Numbered from the stretch's first letter, positions 34,884 to 45,549 are shown. The stretch: 64,000 nt of DNA from Neptuniibacter victor (GCA_027943745.1 AP025763.1:310001-374000), one strand, 5' to 3'. Notes: generated by a model from the sequence alone, not told the origin. Made by a program: numbers and translations.

Positions 34884-37232
34884 TTAAAAAAGTTCTTCTG
34901 TTGCGTTGCTCTTGCTGATGCTGGCCGGTGCTGCGTAGCCTTTAGGTACATTTTTATGACGGAAGTACTCATAGACCGCATCTTCTTGCCCGGGGTAAGC
35001 GCGTTTCCCGCTTTTAGGATCAATTTTAACGCTTACAATGCCTTCGGGTGGTTTGGGCGCACTTTCAGGGCTATTTTTTAGTGCCTCGCGCATGAAATCT
35101 ATCCAAATAGGAAGGGCGGCAGTTCCGCCGAACTCTCTACGGCCTAAGGTTTTGGGTTGGTCGAACCCGACCCATGCTGTGGCAACATACTGTTGGTTAA
35201 AACCAGAAAACCATGCGTCTTTTTGATCGTTTGTTGTGCCTGTTTTTCCGGCAATATCATTTCTTTTTAGGACGAGTGCTTTTCGACCTGTGCCGCGACG
35301 AATGACGTCTTGCATGATGTTGTAGGTTAGGAACGTGACTTTCTCATCATAGATTCTTGGGGCTATTGTGCTCGAATCTATCGCGCAATTTTCGCATGCT
35401 GTCATGGGGGATGCGGTATATAGGTTTTTACCAAAGGCGTTGTCTATTCTCTGAATAAAGAAGGGCTCCACTTTGAAGCCGCCGTTTGCAAATGCGGCAT
35501 AGCCTGTAACGAGCTTTAATGGTGTGACATCGGCACTGCCAAGGGAAAGTGACAAGTTGTTGGGAAGTTTACTGCGGTCAAAACCCGCGAGTTCCAGATA
35601 TGCTTGTGCTGTTGGTATTCCAATAGCACGCAGTAGTCTAATTGAAACTAGGTTTCGAGATTTATAAAGCGCTTCTCTTAAGCGGGTGGGGCCGTAGAAC
35701 TTCTTGCTTGAATTCTCAGGGCGCCAGTTGCCTTCAAGTTTGGTGTCATGGAATACAATCGGTGCATCGTTGATTAGAGACGCAGGCGAATAGCCTTGAT
35801 TTAGCGCTGCTGCGTAAATAAAGGGTTTGAAATTGGAGCCCGGCTGGCGAACGGCTTGGGTGCTGCGATTAAATTTGTTATGTGTGAAGTTAAAACCGCC
35901 GACAAGAGAGACGATCGCGCCGTTTTTGGGGTCAAGAGAAACAAGTGAGCCTTGGACTTTGGGGACTTGTGTTAAATGGATTTTTCCTTCTTTCTCTCGA
36001 ATGCGAATTAGATCGCCGACTTTGAGTATATCGCTCGCTTTTTTGGGGCTTTTCCCAGTGCGGTTGACATTTTTATAGGGTTTGGCCCAGGACATGCCCT
36101 CCCAGCTGAGGGTTGCAGTCTGGCTGTCTTTTAATAGTAATTCTGCGCTGTTGTCATCGTTAATGCTCAGAACTAGGGCAGGCTTTAGTACGCCGTAGCT
36201 AATCGTCTTATTAAGCTTCTTCTCTAGTGTGGCTCTGTCTGATGTGATATCCCATTCTGCTTCTGCGCCAAAGTAACCATGCCTTTCCGAGTAAGCGATA
36301 AGACCGTTTGAAACTGCATCGTTGGCTGTTTCCTGTAAGTTGCTTTCTAGCGTGGTGTAGACAACATAGCCATCGGTATATAAGCCTTCACCGTATTGTT
36401 CGTATAGCTTTTTGCGGACCATTTCAGCTACATAATAGGCGCGAAGCTCAATGTCACTTGTGTGGTATTTGGCTGATACAGCGGTCGTTTTGGCTTCTTC
36501 AAGTGCTTGATCATCGATAAAACTAAGCGAGTGCATCCGCTTTAATATCCAATTTCTTCTCTCTAGTGCCCTTTTCGGATTGGTGATTGGATTGTAGGCA
36601 GAGGGGGCTTTGGGTAAGCCTGCGATCATTGCGTGTTGCGCAAGGCTCAAGTATTCGATGTTCTTGCCGTAATATACATTAGCGGCTGCTTGAATACCGT
36701 ATGAGCGGTGACCTAGATAGATTTTATTGATGTAGAGTTCGAAGATCTCTTGTTTGCTGAGTTCTTGCTCGATGCGAAGGGCAAGAAGGATCTCCATGAA
36801 CTTGCGGCTAAATGTTCTTTCGCGAGTTAGGAAGAAGTTTTTTGCCACCTGCATTGTAATCGTTGAACCACCACTTTGGATGCGACCGGTAGTGCCGAGT
36901 TGATAGGCGGCGCGAATGAGGCCTTTGATATCTATTCCGTGGTGATCAAAGAATCGACTATCTTCTGCAGCGGTGAGTGCTTGAACAAACTGAGGAGGTA
37001 TCTCTTCAAATTTTATAGGTGTGCGGCGTTTTTCGCCGAATTCGGCTATTAACTTTTCGTCTTTTGAGTAGATTCTCAAAGGCGTTTGAAAACGAATGTC
37101 ACGTAAAGTTTCTACGTCCGGCAGTTGCGGAGAGTAATAGTAATATGCGCTTGCAAGGGCAATTGTGCCGATGAAGAAACAAAAAATACCTAATTTAAAC
37201 AAAAGTTTGAAAAGCGAAAACATAGGTGACAT
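34884..37232 (-). CDS. mrcA: Penicillin-binding protein 1A, bifunctional murein synthase
   Basis: 782 residues. One N-terminal membrane anchor (about 8-32), a glycosyltransferase domain with the catalytic Glu90 in AAEDSRFFDHHG, an OB-like insert (about 310-410), and a transpeptidase domain with the serine in SNFKPF and KTGTTNDQKDAW. It polymerises and cross-links peptidoglycan from the periplasmic side. The start is ATG 37232; ATG 37223 is also possible and neither has a strong ribosome site. It is divergent from pilM, as in Pseudomonas ponA. Confidence 0.96.
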   Translation of the reverse strand: MSPMFSLFKLLFKLGIFCFFIGTIALASAYYYYSPQLPDVETLRDIRFQTPLRIYSKDEKLIAEFGEKRRTPIKFEEIPPQFVQALTAAEDSRFFDHHGIDIKGLIRAAYQLGTTGRIQSGGSTITMQVAKNFFLTRERTFSRKFMEILLALRIEQELSKQEIFELYINKIYLGHRSYGIQAAANVYYGKNIEYLSLAQHAMIAGLPKAPSAYNPITNPKRALERRNWILKRMHSLSFIDDQALEEAKTTAVSAKYHTSDIELRAYYVAEMVRKKLYEQYGEGLYTDGYVVYTTLESNLQETANDAVSNGLIAYSERHGYFGAEAEWDITSDRATLEKKLNKTISYGVLKPALVLSINDDNSAELLLKDSQTATLSWEGMSWAKPYKNVNRTGKSPKKASDILKVGDLIRIREKEGKIHLTQVPKVQGSLVSLDPKNGAIVSLVGGFNFTHNKFNRSTQAVRQPGSNFKPFIYAAALNQGYSPASLINDAPIVFHDTKLEGNWRPENSSKKFYGPTRLREALYKSRNLVSIRLLRAIGIPTAQAYLELAGFDRSKLPNNLSLSLGSADVTPLKLVTGYAAFANGGFKVEPFFIQRIDNAFGKNLYTASPMTACENCAIDSSTIAPRIYDEKVTFLTYNIMQDVIRRGTGRKALVLKRNDIAGKTGTTNDQKDAWFSGFNQQYVATAWVGFDQPKTLGRREFGGTAALPIWIDFMREALKNSPESAPKPPEGIVSVKIDPKSGKRAYPGQEDAVYEYFRHKNVPKGYAAPASISKSNATEELF

Positions 37233-37395
37233 GCTAATCTGATAGTTAAGTAAGTGATTAATAGCCTATTATATAGATAGGTTACCTCTTTGCCCTAGCG
37301 TATATTGAATTTTAATTTATGCTAATAAACGGTAGAGTCTAAGTAATAGAGTAATAAACACACATTAACGCAGTATTAAGTTAGGGAATATATTT

Positions 37396-38457
37396 GTGTT
37401 TGGCTTTTTGGGAAACAAGTCGAGTAGCTTAGTCGGACTGGATGTGGGTTCATCTTCAGTCAAGTTGGTTGCCCTTTCTAAAAGCGGTAAAAGCTATACA
37501 TTGGAAGCCTATGCAGTGGTTTCATTACCACCCACCGCCGTCATTGATGGCAATATTCAAGATGTAGGTGAGGTTGGCGCGACCATTGAAAAAGCTATTA
37601 AGGTTGCTGGCGGGAAAATGTCTTCCGCGATTGCAGCCGTGCCAGCTTCTGCTGTTATCACCAAAAGAATAGAGATGAGCAATGCTTTTTCTGAATTTGA
37701 GTTAGAAGACCAAATAAAAGTTGAAGCTGATCAATTTATCCCTTATCCCTTGGATGAAGTCGCTTTAGACTTTGAGGTGCTGGGTTCAGTTGAAAATAAT
37801 GATAACTTGAATCGTGTGCTGCTGGTGGCTTGCCGTAAAGGTGATGTTGAGCAGCGTGAAGATGCAATTAATAGTGCAGGCTTGAAATGCGAAGTTGTTG
37901 ATGTTGATACTTATGCGGTTGAAAGAACCTTTCCTCTGATATCGACAGAGCAGCGTGGCTCAGACTATCTTATCGGTGTTGTCGATATCGGCGCAGCAAC
38001 GCTCACGCTGAATGTATTTAAGGGTGATGAGATCGTTTATAGCCGCGAGCAAGCTTTTGGTGGTAATGATCTAACTAATTCAATTCATCAGCAGTATGGA
38101 ATGAGCATTGAAGAGGTTGAGCAATCCCTTCGCCTGAATGATCTTTCCCCTGAAATTAATGAGATGGTTGTTTTGCCTTTTAGGGGGACTGTTGCACAGC
38201 AGGTTTCTCGTTCACTTCAATTTTTCTACTCTTCTGGGGCTCATAGTGAATTATCCGCTTTGTATCTTTCGGGGGGGACGGCGACTATCGATGGGTTGGC
38301 AGAACAGTTGTCGGAAGAGCTAGGTATTAATACCGAAATGGCAAATCCATTTTCGCCTATGTCGGTCAACTCGAGAGTAAACAAATCCAGACTTGAAAGA
38401 GATGCGCCTTCTTTAGTGAAAGCGTGCGGGTTGGCAATGCGTGGATTTGAGGACTAG
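37396..38457 (+). CDS. pilM: Type IV pilus assembly protein PilM
   Basis: 353 residues with the actin/FtsA-like fold: GLDVGSSSVKLV (phosphate 1), VVDIGAATLTLNVF (phosphate 2), and YLSGGTATIDGL near the end. PilM is cytoplasmic and binds the N-terminal tail of PilN, linking the inner-membrane alignment complex to the pilus motors. The start is GTG 37396 after AGGGA. It is first in pilMNOPQ, the operon for the trans-envelope part of the type IVa pilus. Confidence 0.96.
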   Translation: MFGFLGNKSSSLVGLDVGSSSVKLVALSKSGKSYTLEAYAVVSLPPTAVIDGNIQDVGEVGATIEKAIKVAGGKMSSAIAAVPASAVITKRIEMSNAFSEFELEDQIKVEADQFIPYPLDEVALDFEVLGSVENNDNLNRVLLVACRKGDVEQREDAINSAGLKCEVVDVDTYAVERTFPLISTEQRGSDYLIGVVDIGAATLTLNVFKGDEIVYSREQAFGGNDLTNSIHQQYGMSIEEVEQSLRLNDLSPEINEMVVLPFRGTVAQQVSRSLQFFYSSGAHSELSALYLSGGTATIDGLAEQLSEELGINTEMANPFSPMSVNSRVNKSRLERDAPSLVKACGLAMRGFED

Positions 38458-38465
38458 GGACAGAT

Positions 38466-39020
38466 ATGGCTACGATAAATTTAAGACCCTGGCGTGAAGA
38501 GCGGTCTCAAGAAAGGCAGAAGCAATTTTCGATGAATCTGCTGGGCGCAGCAATTTTTGCCGCGCTGATTGTGTTTGCTATCGGTTACTATTTTGACATG
38601 ATGAAAGATCGTCAAAATGACCGTAATGGCTATCTTAAGTCTGAAACAACTAAGTTAGATCGAGATATTGCAGCTATACGTGAGCTGAAGGAAAAGCGGG
38701 CTAAATTATTAGAACGATTAAATGCAATACAGGATCTTCAGGGTTCTAGGCCCTTGATTGTGCGTAATTTTGATGAGTTAGTGCGTGTGCTGCCTGATGG
38801 GGTGCATTACTCGTCAGTATCTAGGCGGGCCGATAAAGTTTCGATTGCAGGCTTAGCGCAAGAAAATCTTGATGTTTCATCGCTTATGCGAAACTTGGAT
38901 GGCTCTATTTGGTTTGGAGAACCGAATCTTAGTGGGGTGGGGAAGTCAGGAGAAGATATGAAGTCATTTAATCTTTCTGTTCCTGTGACTAAGCCCAAGG
39001 ATGAGGGGGGTGCTCAATGA
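38466..39020 (+). CDS. pilN: Type IV pilus assembly protein PilN
   Basis: 184 residues. The cytoplasmic tail INLRPWREER (4-13) is the PilM-binding motif (usually INLLPWR). One membrane helix (about 22-44), a coiled coil (about 50-90) and a periplasmic ferredoxin-like fold follow. It forms a heterodimer with PilO. Its end overlaps pilO by 4 bases (ATGA), so the two are translationally coupled. Confidence 0.95.
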   Translation: MATINLRPWREERSQERQKQFSMNLLGAAIFAALIVFAIGYYFDMMKDRQNDRNGYLKSETTKLDRDIAAIRELKEKRAKLLERLNAIQDLQGSRPLIVRNFDELVRVLPDGVHYSSVSRRADKVSIAGLAQENLDVSSLMRNLDGSIWFGEPNLSGVGKSGEDMKSFNLSVPVTKPKDEGGAQ

Positions 39021-39613
39021 GCGCGTTGAAAAATGCCTTTAAAGGCTTTGATCCCAATGATATGGATTTTTCAGCTTCTGGGAACTGGCCTATAGGCGTG
39101 AAAGTTGTTTGTTACCTGCTGGTTATTGGCATTATCGTTGCGGCAGGGTGGCATTTTTATATCACAGATAAACAAGCAGGATTAAAACGAGAAATAGCGA
39201 AAGAGCCAGGTTTAAAAAGCGTTTACCAAGAAAAAGCTTTTCAGGTGGCTAATTTAGCTGCTTTAAGAAAGCAGATGGAAGATGTTGAAGGTAAGTTTGA
39301 AGAGCTGAAAAAGCAACTTCCTACGGAGAAAGAGGTGCCTGGTCTGTTGGATGATATTACCAATTTAGGTACGGATAGCGGTTTGGATATAGGATCAATT
39401 AATCTTGCGGCAGAATCGAAAAAAGAATTTTATATCGAGCTGCCGATTAATATTAATGTGTCTGGCTCGTATCATCAGCTAGGTCAATTTGTAAGTGGTA
39501 TAGCAGGTCTATCGCGAATTGTGACATTGCATGATTATTCTATTAGCCCATCGGGTAACAAAGTTTCCATGCAAATTAGCGCTAAAACTTACCGATATGA
39601 TGATACTAAGTAG
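39017..39613 (+). CDS. pilO: Type IV pilus assembly protein PilO
   Basis: 198 residues. A short N-terminal cytoplasmic part precedes one membrane helix (about 26-46), a periplasmic coiled coil (about 70-105, QMEDVEGKFEELKKQLP) and a compact domain. It pairs with PilN and contacts PilP. It starts inside the pilN stop region and ends 11 bases before pilP. Confidence 0.95.
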   Translation: MSALKNAFKGFDPNDMDFSASGNWPIGVKVVCYLLVIGIIVAAGWHFYITDKQAGLKREIAKEPGLKSVYQEKAFQVANLAALRKQMEDVEGKFEELKKQLPTEKEVPGLLDDITNLGTDSGLDIGSINLAAESKKEFYIELPININVSGSYHQLGQFVSGIAGLSRIVTLHDYSISPSGNKVSMQISAKTYRYDDTK

Positions 39614-39624
39614 GATTTGATAAG

Positions 39625-40185
39625 ATGAATTCAAATATTAGAATTGTCGTTATGTCTTTTTGCGTTCTGCTGCTATCTGGTTGTGTAGATTGGGTAGAAG
39701 GAACGGATGATCTCAAACGCTTTGTGGCCGATGCGCAAGCAAAACCTTCTGGTCGTATTGAGCCTTTGCCAGAATTTAAGCCTTATCATAGCTTTGTATA
39801 CAAAGGTGCTTCGATGAGAGAGCCGTTCTCTCCTCTTATTCCTATTATTGCTACTTCGGCGATCGAGGAAAAGTTAGACGAGGCTGCTCCAAACGGCATA
39901 CAGCCAGATGAAAAGAGAGAGAAAGATTATCTTGAATCGTTTGCGCTTGATCAGTTGATTATGGTCGGCACTATTACGCAGAAGGCCGATGATACATTGT
40001 GGGCGTTGATTCGAGACCAGAATTCGGAAATCCATCGAGTGACTGTTGGTAATTTTATGGGGTTGGACTTTGGTGAGATTGTAGCGCTTGATGAACGAAA
40101 AATAGAATTATTAGAAATTGTAACGAACGGGCGTGGTGGTTGGATGAAACGACCACGAAGCCTAGCCTTGGATGAGCAGGAATAA
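39625..40185 (+). CDS. pilP: Type IV pilus assembly lipoprotein PilP
   Basis: 186 residues. A lipoprotein signal ends LLSGC (Cys20). A disordered Pro-rich stretch follows, then the beta-sandwich HR domain (about 110-180: MVGTITQKADDTLWALIRD, VTVGNFMGLDFGEI), which binds the N-terminal domain of PilQ and connects it to PilNO. Confidence 0.95.
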   Translation: MNSNIRIVVMSFCVLLLSGCVDWVEGTDDLKRFVADAQAKPSGRIEPLPEFKPYHSFVYKGASMREPFSPLIPIIATSAIEEKLDEAAPNGIQPDEKREKDYLESFALDQLIMVGTITQKADDTLWALIRDQNSEIHRVTVGNFMGLDFGEIVALDERKIELLEIVTNGRGGWMKRPRSLALDEQE

Positions 40186-40196
40186 GGGATATTATT

Positions 40197-42314
40197 GTGA
40201 ATATTTGGGTCCCCATGATGACTGATTTTAAAGCGCATATTCATACGAAAGCTCGTTTGATTGGTGTTGCATTCTTCAGTCTACTTTTGTCGGAGTGGGC
40301 GGCAGCAGAAATTTTGATGAAAAATGCTAATTTTGTTGCTTTGCCTGGCGGGAAAGTTGAACTGCGATTTGATTTTGATTCGGCTCCTCCTTCTCCACAG
40401 GCGTATATGATTAATGAGCCAGCTAGGTTGGTGATGGACCTATGGGGGGTTGAGAGTGACCTCAAAAGCCGCTCTTTAGATGTAAAAACAGGTAAAGTGG
40501 ATGGTGTGAATTTCGCGCAAACTGATGGCCGTTTGAGAGTTGTCACGAGCTTGTATGAACCATCAGGGTATAAAACCTTTACCGAAGGTAATAGTTTATT
40601 TGTTGTCCTGCAGGATAGTGGTAATAATGCTCCTGCCGTTAAGAGTGCTTCGGCTGAAAATGTAGTTTCAAAGTCTAGCTCTCAGGCAGCTCCTATGAAA
40701 TCGTTTGAACCACAGCGTACCAAAGTTCAAGGCATGGACTTTGAGCGTGTTGAAGGTGGTATCGGGCGTGTAACCATTAGCTTATCAGATGATAAAGCGG
40801 GTGTGGATATACAGGAAGAGGGTAACAACGTTGTTGTCAATTTAGTTGGTGCAGATCTTTCTCGAGCGCTTGAGCAGCGCGTAGACGTACAGGATTTTGT
40901 CACGCCTGTTATGTTTATTGATTCAATGGCAAATGGCGGTAATACCAGTATTCTTGTCAAGCCTAGTGCTGAACCTTACGAATATCTTGCATATCAAACT
41001 GATAATAAATTGGTTCTAGACTTCAAGCCGCTAACTCTAGCGCAAAAACAAGAACGGACTAAAGATTTGTTTCCGTTTAGTGGTGAGCAGATAGATCTGA
41101 ATTTCCAAAATGTTGAATTGCGATCTGTATTGCAAATTATTGCTGAGGTGGCTGAGCTTAATTTGGTTGTAAGCGATACGGTCGGCGGTAATATTACCTT
41201 GCGTTTGAAAAATGTTCCTTGGGATCAGGCGCTAGATATTATCCTCAAAACAAAAGGCTTAGATCAGCGTACGGTGGGTAACGTTTTGTTGATAGCCCCT
41301 GCCTCGGAAATAGCACAGCGTGAAGAGGAAGAATTAAAAAGCTCTCAAAAAGTTGAACAGCTAGCGCCGCTTCGTACCGATTTTATTCAAGTAGATTACC
41401 GTAAAGCTTCTGAGATGATGGGTACTATTCAAAGTGCTAAGTTGGTTTCAGAGCGGGGTTTTATCATGGCGGATGATGAAACTAATGTGTTGATGGTACG
41501 TGAGACTGTTAAGGCGATTGAGGAAATTAGGGCAACGCTTAAGCGATTTGATGTTGAAGTTGAGCAGGTGCTTGTCGAGGCTCGCTTGGTTAATGCAACT
41601 TCTAATGTAACGAAAGACCTAGGTGTTAAATGGGGCTTTGGCTATAACGATGTTGATAATGGTAAAGGCTGGATCTTAAACAACGATATAGGTTCAATAG
41701 ACTTTGGTTCACCTCCTACTACAGCAGGCTTACAGGTCGACTTAGGGGCGACAGCAGCCAATGCAGGCTCCATTGCAATTGGTTTCAAACCGGGGGCCAG
41801 CAGCTTGTTAGCATTAGAGTTATCGGCTTTGGAATCTGATGGCAAAGCGGAAATTGTTTCTCAGCCTAAAGTGCTGACGACCAATGGCAAGCAAGCAAAA
41901 ATTGAATCAGGCTCCGAAATTCCTTATCAAACCGTTGAGGATGGTGAGGTTAGTATTGAGTTTAAAGATGTTGTGCTAAGTCTGGATGTTACGCCTCGCA
42001 TTAATCCGGGTGATCGAATCGCAATGGAACTCGTGATTAAGCAGGATTCTATAGGACAAGTGTTGCCGAACGGAGAGTTAAGTATTGATAATAACGAGCT
42101 GAAAACAACGGTTGTTGTGCCTGATGGTCAAACCATTGTTTTGGGTGGCGTTTTTAAAAATGAAACGAGTGAAACTATAAATAAAGTCCCATTGTTAGGT
42201 GATCTTCCTATCATGGGAGCATTATTTAGAAACAAAGAAAATACTTCAGAAAAAACAGAGTTGTTAATTTTTATCACCCCTAAATTGGTGCGTAACTCAT
42301 TAACTACTCAGTAG
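40197..42314 (+). CDS. pilQ: Type IV pilus secretin PilQ
   Basis: 705 residues. A signal peptide (cleavage near Ala37) is followed by two AMIN domains that bind septal or peripheral peptidoglycan (about 40-150 and 175-275), a secretin/TonB short N0 domain (about 300-360), an N1/KH-like repeat (about 385-450) and the secretin pore (VEARLVNATSNVTKDLGVKWG onward, with VPLLGDLPIMGALFR and TELLIFITP). It forms the outer membrane gate for the pilus. The start is GTG 40197, supported by AAGGGA; ATGs at 40215 and 40218 lack a ribosome site. Confidence 0.96.
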   Translation: MNIWVPMMTDFKAHIHTKARLIGVAFFSLLLSEWAAAEILMKNANFVALPGGKVELRFDFDSAPPSPQAYMINEPARLVMDLWGVESDLKSRSLDVKTGKVDGVNFAQTDGRLRVVTSLYEPSGYKTFTEGNSLFVVLQDSGNNAPAVKSASAENVVSKSSSQAAPMKSFEPQRTKVQGMDFERVEGGIGRVTISLSDDKAGVDIQEEGNNVVVNLVGADLSRALEQRVDVQDFVTPVMFIDSMANGGNTSILVKPSAEPYEYLAYQTDNKLVLDFKPLTLAQKQERTKDLFPFSGEQIDLNFQNVELRSVLQIIAEVAELNLVVSDTVGGNITLRLKNVPWDQALDIILKTKGLDQRTVGNVLLIAPASEIAQREEEELKSSQKVEQLAPLRTDFIQVDYRKASEMMGTIQSAKLVSERGFIMADDETNVLMVRETVKAIEEIRATLKRFDVEVEQVLVEARLVNATSNVTKDLGVKWGFGYNDVDNGKGWILNNDIGSIDFGSPPTTAGLQVDLGATAANAGSIAIGFKPGASSLLALELSALESDGKAEIVSQPKVLTTNGKQAKIESGSEIPYQTVEDGEVSIEFKDVVLSLDVTPRINPGDRIAMELVIKQDSIGQVLPNGELSIDNNELKTTVVVPDGQTIVLGGVFKNETSETINKVPLLGDLPIMGALFRNKENTSEKTELLIFITPKLVRNSLTTQ

Positions 42315-42329
42315 TAATGGTAGTTTGAA

Positions 42330-42854
42330 TTGAACATATTTCTCGTTGGGCCTATGGGCGCTGGAAAAAGCACCATAGGCCGTTTGTTATCTCAAGAGCT
42401 TAAACTTGAGTTTGTGGATTCCGATCGCGAAATCGAACAGCGTGCTGGTGCTGATATTCCTTGGATTTTTGATGTCGAAGGTGAATCTGGTTTTCGTGAT
42501 CGAGAAGAGGCAGTTATCTGTAGCCTCTCTTCTAAAAAGGGTGTTGTTTTATCAACCGGTGGTGGGGCTGTGGTTCGATCAGCGAATCGCTCGGCACTAC
42601 AGGCGAATGGAACCGTGGTTTATCTTGAAACGTCTATTGAACAGCAGCTGGATAGGACCTCTAGAGATAAAAATCGACCTTTGTTGCAAACAGAAAATCC
42701 TCGTGCCGTGTTAGAGGAGCTGATGTCCGTGCGACATCCTCTGTATCTAGATTCAGCTGATATCGTTGTTGTTACAGATAAACGACATCCGAAAGCTGTC
42801 GCGACAGAAATTATCAAACAGTTGAAGGCTAATTCCCCTCTCGAAGCGGAATGA
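42330..42854 (+). CDS. aroK: Shikimate kinase
   Basis: 174 residues. The P-loop GPMGAGKST (7-15) lies at the N-terminus, followed by [24 protein letters not shown] and the lid RPLL. It phosphorylates shikimate in aromatic amino acid synthesis. The start must be TTG 42330, because an in-frame stop lies three codons upstream and no ATG or GTG precedes the P-loop; the weak start may limit expression. aroB follows after 15 bases. Confidence 0.95.
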   Translation: MNIFLVGPMGAGKSTIGRLLSQELKLEFVDSDREIEQRAGADIPWIFDVEGESGFRDREEAVICSLSSKKGVVLSTGGGAVVRSANRSALQANGTVVYLETSIEQQLDRTSRDKNRPLLQTENPRAVLEELMSVRHPLYLDSADIVVVTDKRHPKAVATEIIKQLKANSPLEAE

Positions 42855-42869
42855 TTTTAAGTAGGTTAT

Positions 42870-43964
42870 ATGCAAACATTGAAAGTTGAGCTTGGGGATC
42901 GTAGTTACCCAATTTTTATAGGTCAGGGCCTGCTAGACCGCGGTGTAATGGCTCCCTATATCACAGGTAAACAGGTACTGATTGTTACCAATGAGACAAT
43001 CGCGCCCTTATATCTTTCAAGGCTCACGGCCACGTTAGATAAGCAGTTTAATGTTGATGTTGTAGTTCTTCCTGACGGTGAGCAATATAAAAACTTAGAA
43101 CAAATAAATACTATATTTGATGCTTTGCTGGATAAACGTCATAACCGGACTACGACGCTAATTGCCTTGGGTGGTGGTGTTATTGGTGATATGACTGGGT
43201 TTGCAGCCGCCTGTTATCAGAGGGGTGTGAGTTTTATTCAGGTGCCTACCACGCTGTTGTCTCAAGTTGATTCTTCGGTTGGAGGAAAAACAGGTGTTAA
43301 TCACCCTCTTGGGAAGAATATGATTGGGGCGTTTCATCAGCCTCAGTGTGTCGTGATTGATACTGATGTTTTGAATACGTTGCCCGAAGCTGAGCTTTCA
43401 GCAGGCATGTCGGAAGTTATTAAGTATGGTTTGATCTATGATGAAGCATTTCTGTGTTACTTAGAAGATCATATTGATGGCTTGATGGGGTTGCAGTCGG
43501 ACCTGTTGGAGCAGGCTATTTTTCGCTCTTGTGAGATTAAGGCGGAAGTAGTGGCTCAGGATGAGAGAGAAGGTGGTATTAGAGCGTTGTTGAATCTTGG
43601 TCATACGTTTGGCCATGCTATTGAAACAGATCAAGGATACGGTGCTTGGTTGCATGGCGAGGCGGTTGGCGCAGGTACCATGATGGCGGCAGATCTTTCA
43701 TGTCGTTTAGGCTATATAACACCATCAGATGTCGAACGAATACAGAATATTTTAGAAGCGGCCAATTTGCCGATTACGCCACCGGAATCAATGAGTGCTG
43801 AAAGATTTGTTGAATTGATGACGGTTGATAAAAAGGTTATAGATGGCAGCATTCGTTTGGTGCTTTTGAAAGCGGTAGGTGATGCAATTGTTACTTCCGA
43901 TTTCTCTCCTGAAAAGCTGCAGGAAACGTTGCAGGCTGGTCGTGATCTTGGAAACTGCTGTTAG
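42870..43964 (+). CDS. aroB: 3-dehydroquinate synthase
   Basis: 364 residues, the usual length. The NAD region is LPDGEQYKN and [13 protein letters not shown]; the substrate and zinc region includes [12 protein letters not shown], the zinc-binding Glu in [19 protein letters not shown] and LHGEAVGAG. It makes the first ring of the shikimate pathway. The order pilQ-aroK-aroB-damX is conserved in gammaproteobacteria. Confidence 0.97.
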   Translation: MQTLKVELGDRSYPIFIGQGLLDRGVMAPYITGKQVLIVTNETIAPLYLSRLTATLDKQFNVDVVVLPDGEQYKNLEQINTIFDALLDKRHNRTTTLIALGGGVIGDMTGFAAACYQRGVSFIQVPTTLLSQVDSSVGGKTGVNHPLGKNMIGAFHQPQCVVIDTDVLNTLPEAELSAGMSEVIKYGLIYDEAFLCYLEDHIDGLMGLQSDLLEQAIFRSCEIKAEVVAQDEREGGIRALLNLGHTFGHAIETDQGYGAWLHGEAVGAGTMMAADLSCRLGYITPSDVERIQNILEAANLPITPPESMSAERFVELMTVDKKVIDGSIRLVLLKAVGDAIVTSDFSPEKLQETLQAGRDLGNCC

Positions 43965-44010
43965 CACTTAGTGATTTTTTATTCGAATTAATTGGTATTG
44001 AACAGGCAGA

Positions 44011-45549
44011 ATGAAAAAAAACATTTACTTTGAACCGCCTAGTCGCCTTCAGTTATTGGATAAGCTAAAGCATTTTGTTAGGTTTTCTGATTTCTTATTA
44101 CTTGTTTCTGGTGATCGGGGTGCAGGTAAAAGTACGTTACTATCGCAATTACAGCCTGACGATAGTGATAATACACTCAATTTCTGTTTGATCTCTCCAG
44201 AGTCTGAATTAAGCGAAGAGCAACTTTTAGAATTACTTATTAATCAGTTCCCGTCACATGAGCAGGGAGGGGCTGGCTTTGCTGATCAGTTAAAGGTTTT
44301 TCATCTTCAATTGAAAGCGATGCAGGCATCGGGTGTTAAATGCTTGATAGCTATTGATGATGCCGAGTTATTATCTCCTTCTGCGCTGAATTTATTGTTG
44401 AATATCCATGCGGCAGATGCTCAGGTGCTGCTTGTTTCTGAAAATAAATATGCGGAATCATTACTGGAATATGATTCAGTAAAGCATATGGAAGGTAGGG
44501 TTCACCACCTTATTATTGAAGGAATGACAGGCGCTGAGGCCGCTGAATATCTGGAGATATGTCATCCTGCTGTATCGTCACTACCTGAGAAAAAGAAAAG
44601 CGAACTGATACGATTATCTGAAGGAATGCCGGGTCGTATAGAAACACTTTTAGCGGGTGGTAAGGTTGCGATTGCTCCGTCTTCGCGGAAGGTCTCTGCC
44701 TTCCCGCTTCCTATGGTTCATATGCTTGGTATTGCTTCGTTGTTGGTCGCGATCGTGGCCGTGTCATTATGGAAATTCATGCCTGAGGAGGCTGTTCCTC
44801 AAGAGTTGATTGTCGAAGAACGTGTTTCTAAACCACTGGATGTAGAGATTAACCCCTCGATTGATAGCGAGGAAAAAGCTGCCGCTGTAATCGATGTAAA
44901 TCGGGAAGTGGCTGTAGAGGAGGTGGAGCGCTTTGTTGAGAGCGATCCAGTTACGGTTTCTGAGGAGGCTGTATCGCCGGAAGTTGATCGTGTCAAATTA
45001 GATCTGGCTGCTCGATTAAAAGAGCAAGAGGCCTTGTTACGTAGAAAGGTCCCTTCAGTGGAGCCTGCATTAAAACCAAAGCCGAAAAGTGCTAATGAGG
45101 CCGTGGTGGCTTCGAATTTAGAAAATGAGTTGCGAGCGGTTGTGAACGAAAATCGTCTTTCTGGTGTTGCTGCTGAACGCCCTCCTTCTGTTGAGCCTGA
45201 AGCTGTTCCGGAGCCTAAGCCGAAAGGCAAAAAAACTCGCGCAAGTGATTCGTCGAAATACGAAAAAGAACTTCTCGGTTGGCCATCTAAGGGCTATACA
45301 TTGCAAATGCTCGGCGCACGTTCAAAGGCCAGTGCGTTAGATTTTATTGCTAGTCAGGCTGATGCAAGTATGTTTTATCACTTTGAAACCGTCTATAAAG
45401 GTCTGCCTTGGCATGTCGTGGTATATGGGCAGTATGCAAACAGGGATATTGCGAATGCTTCGATTAGAAAATTGCCAAAAGCACTGCAAAAAGTGAAGCC
45501 TTGGGCAAGAAGTGTACAGGGTGTTCAAATAGATATAAGAAAGAAATAA
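44011..45549 (+). CDS. damX: DamX-like protein: AAA ATPase domain plus SPOR domain
   Basis: 512 residues. The N-terminal part is a AAA/ExeA-like ATPase with Walker A GDRGAGKST (34-42) and Walker B LIAIDDAE. One membrane helix lies at about 233-256. A long Glu/Pro/Lys-rich periplasmic linker leads to a C-terminal SPOR domain (about 430-510, GYTLQMLGARSKASALDFI, WHVVVYGQYANRDIA). It probably acts at the division site. E. coli DamX lacks an active ATPase, whereas the longer version is usual in Pseudomonas. It stands between aroB and gltB. Confidence 0.88.
   Translation: MKKNIYFEPPSRLQLLDKLKHFVRFSDFLLLVSGDRGAGKSTLLSQLQPDDSDNTLNFCLISPESELSEEQLLELLINQFPSHEQGGAGFADQLKVFHLQLKAMQASGVKCLIAIDDAELLSPSALNLLLNIHAADAQVLLVSENKYAESLLEYDSVKHMEGRVHHLIIEGMTGAEAAEYLEICHPAVSSLPEKKKSELIRLSEGMPGRIETLLAGGKVAIAPSSRKVSAFPLPMVHMLGIASLLVAIVAVSLWKFMPEEAVPQELIVEERVSKPLDVEINPSIDSEEKAAAVIDVNREVAVEEVERFVESDPVTVSEEAVSPEVDRVKLDLAARLKEQEALLRRKVPSVEPALKPKPKSANEAVVASNLENELRAVVNENRLSGVAAERPPSVEPEAVPEPKPKGKKTRASDSSKYEKELLGWPSKGYTLQMLGARSKASALDFIASQADASMFYHFETVYKGLPWHVVVYGQYANRDIANASIRKLPKALQKVKPWARSVQGVQIDIRKK

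Noticed and set aside
40241-40546. Minus-strand frame under the N-terminus of pilQ
   Set aside because: Antisense shadow of the AMIN domain coding sequence.
44799-45230. 143-residue minus-strand frame under the damX-like gene
   Set aside because: Mirror of a low-complexity Glu/Pro-rich linker, giving a Ser/Thr-rich artefact with no start signal.
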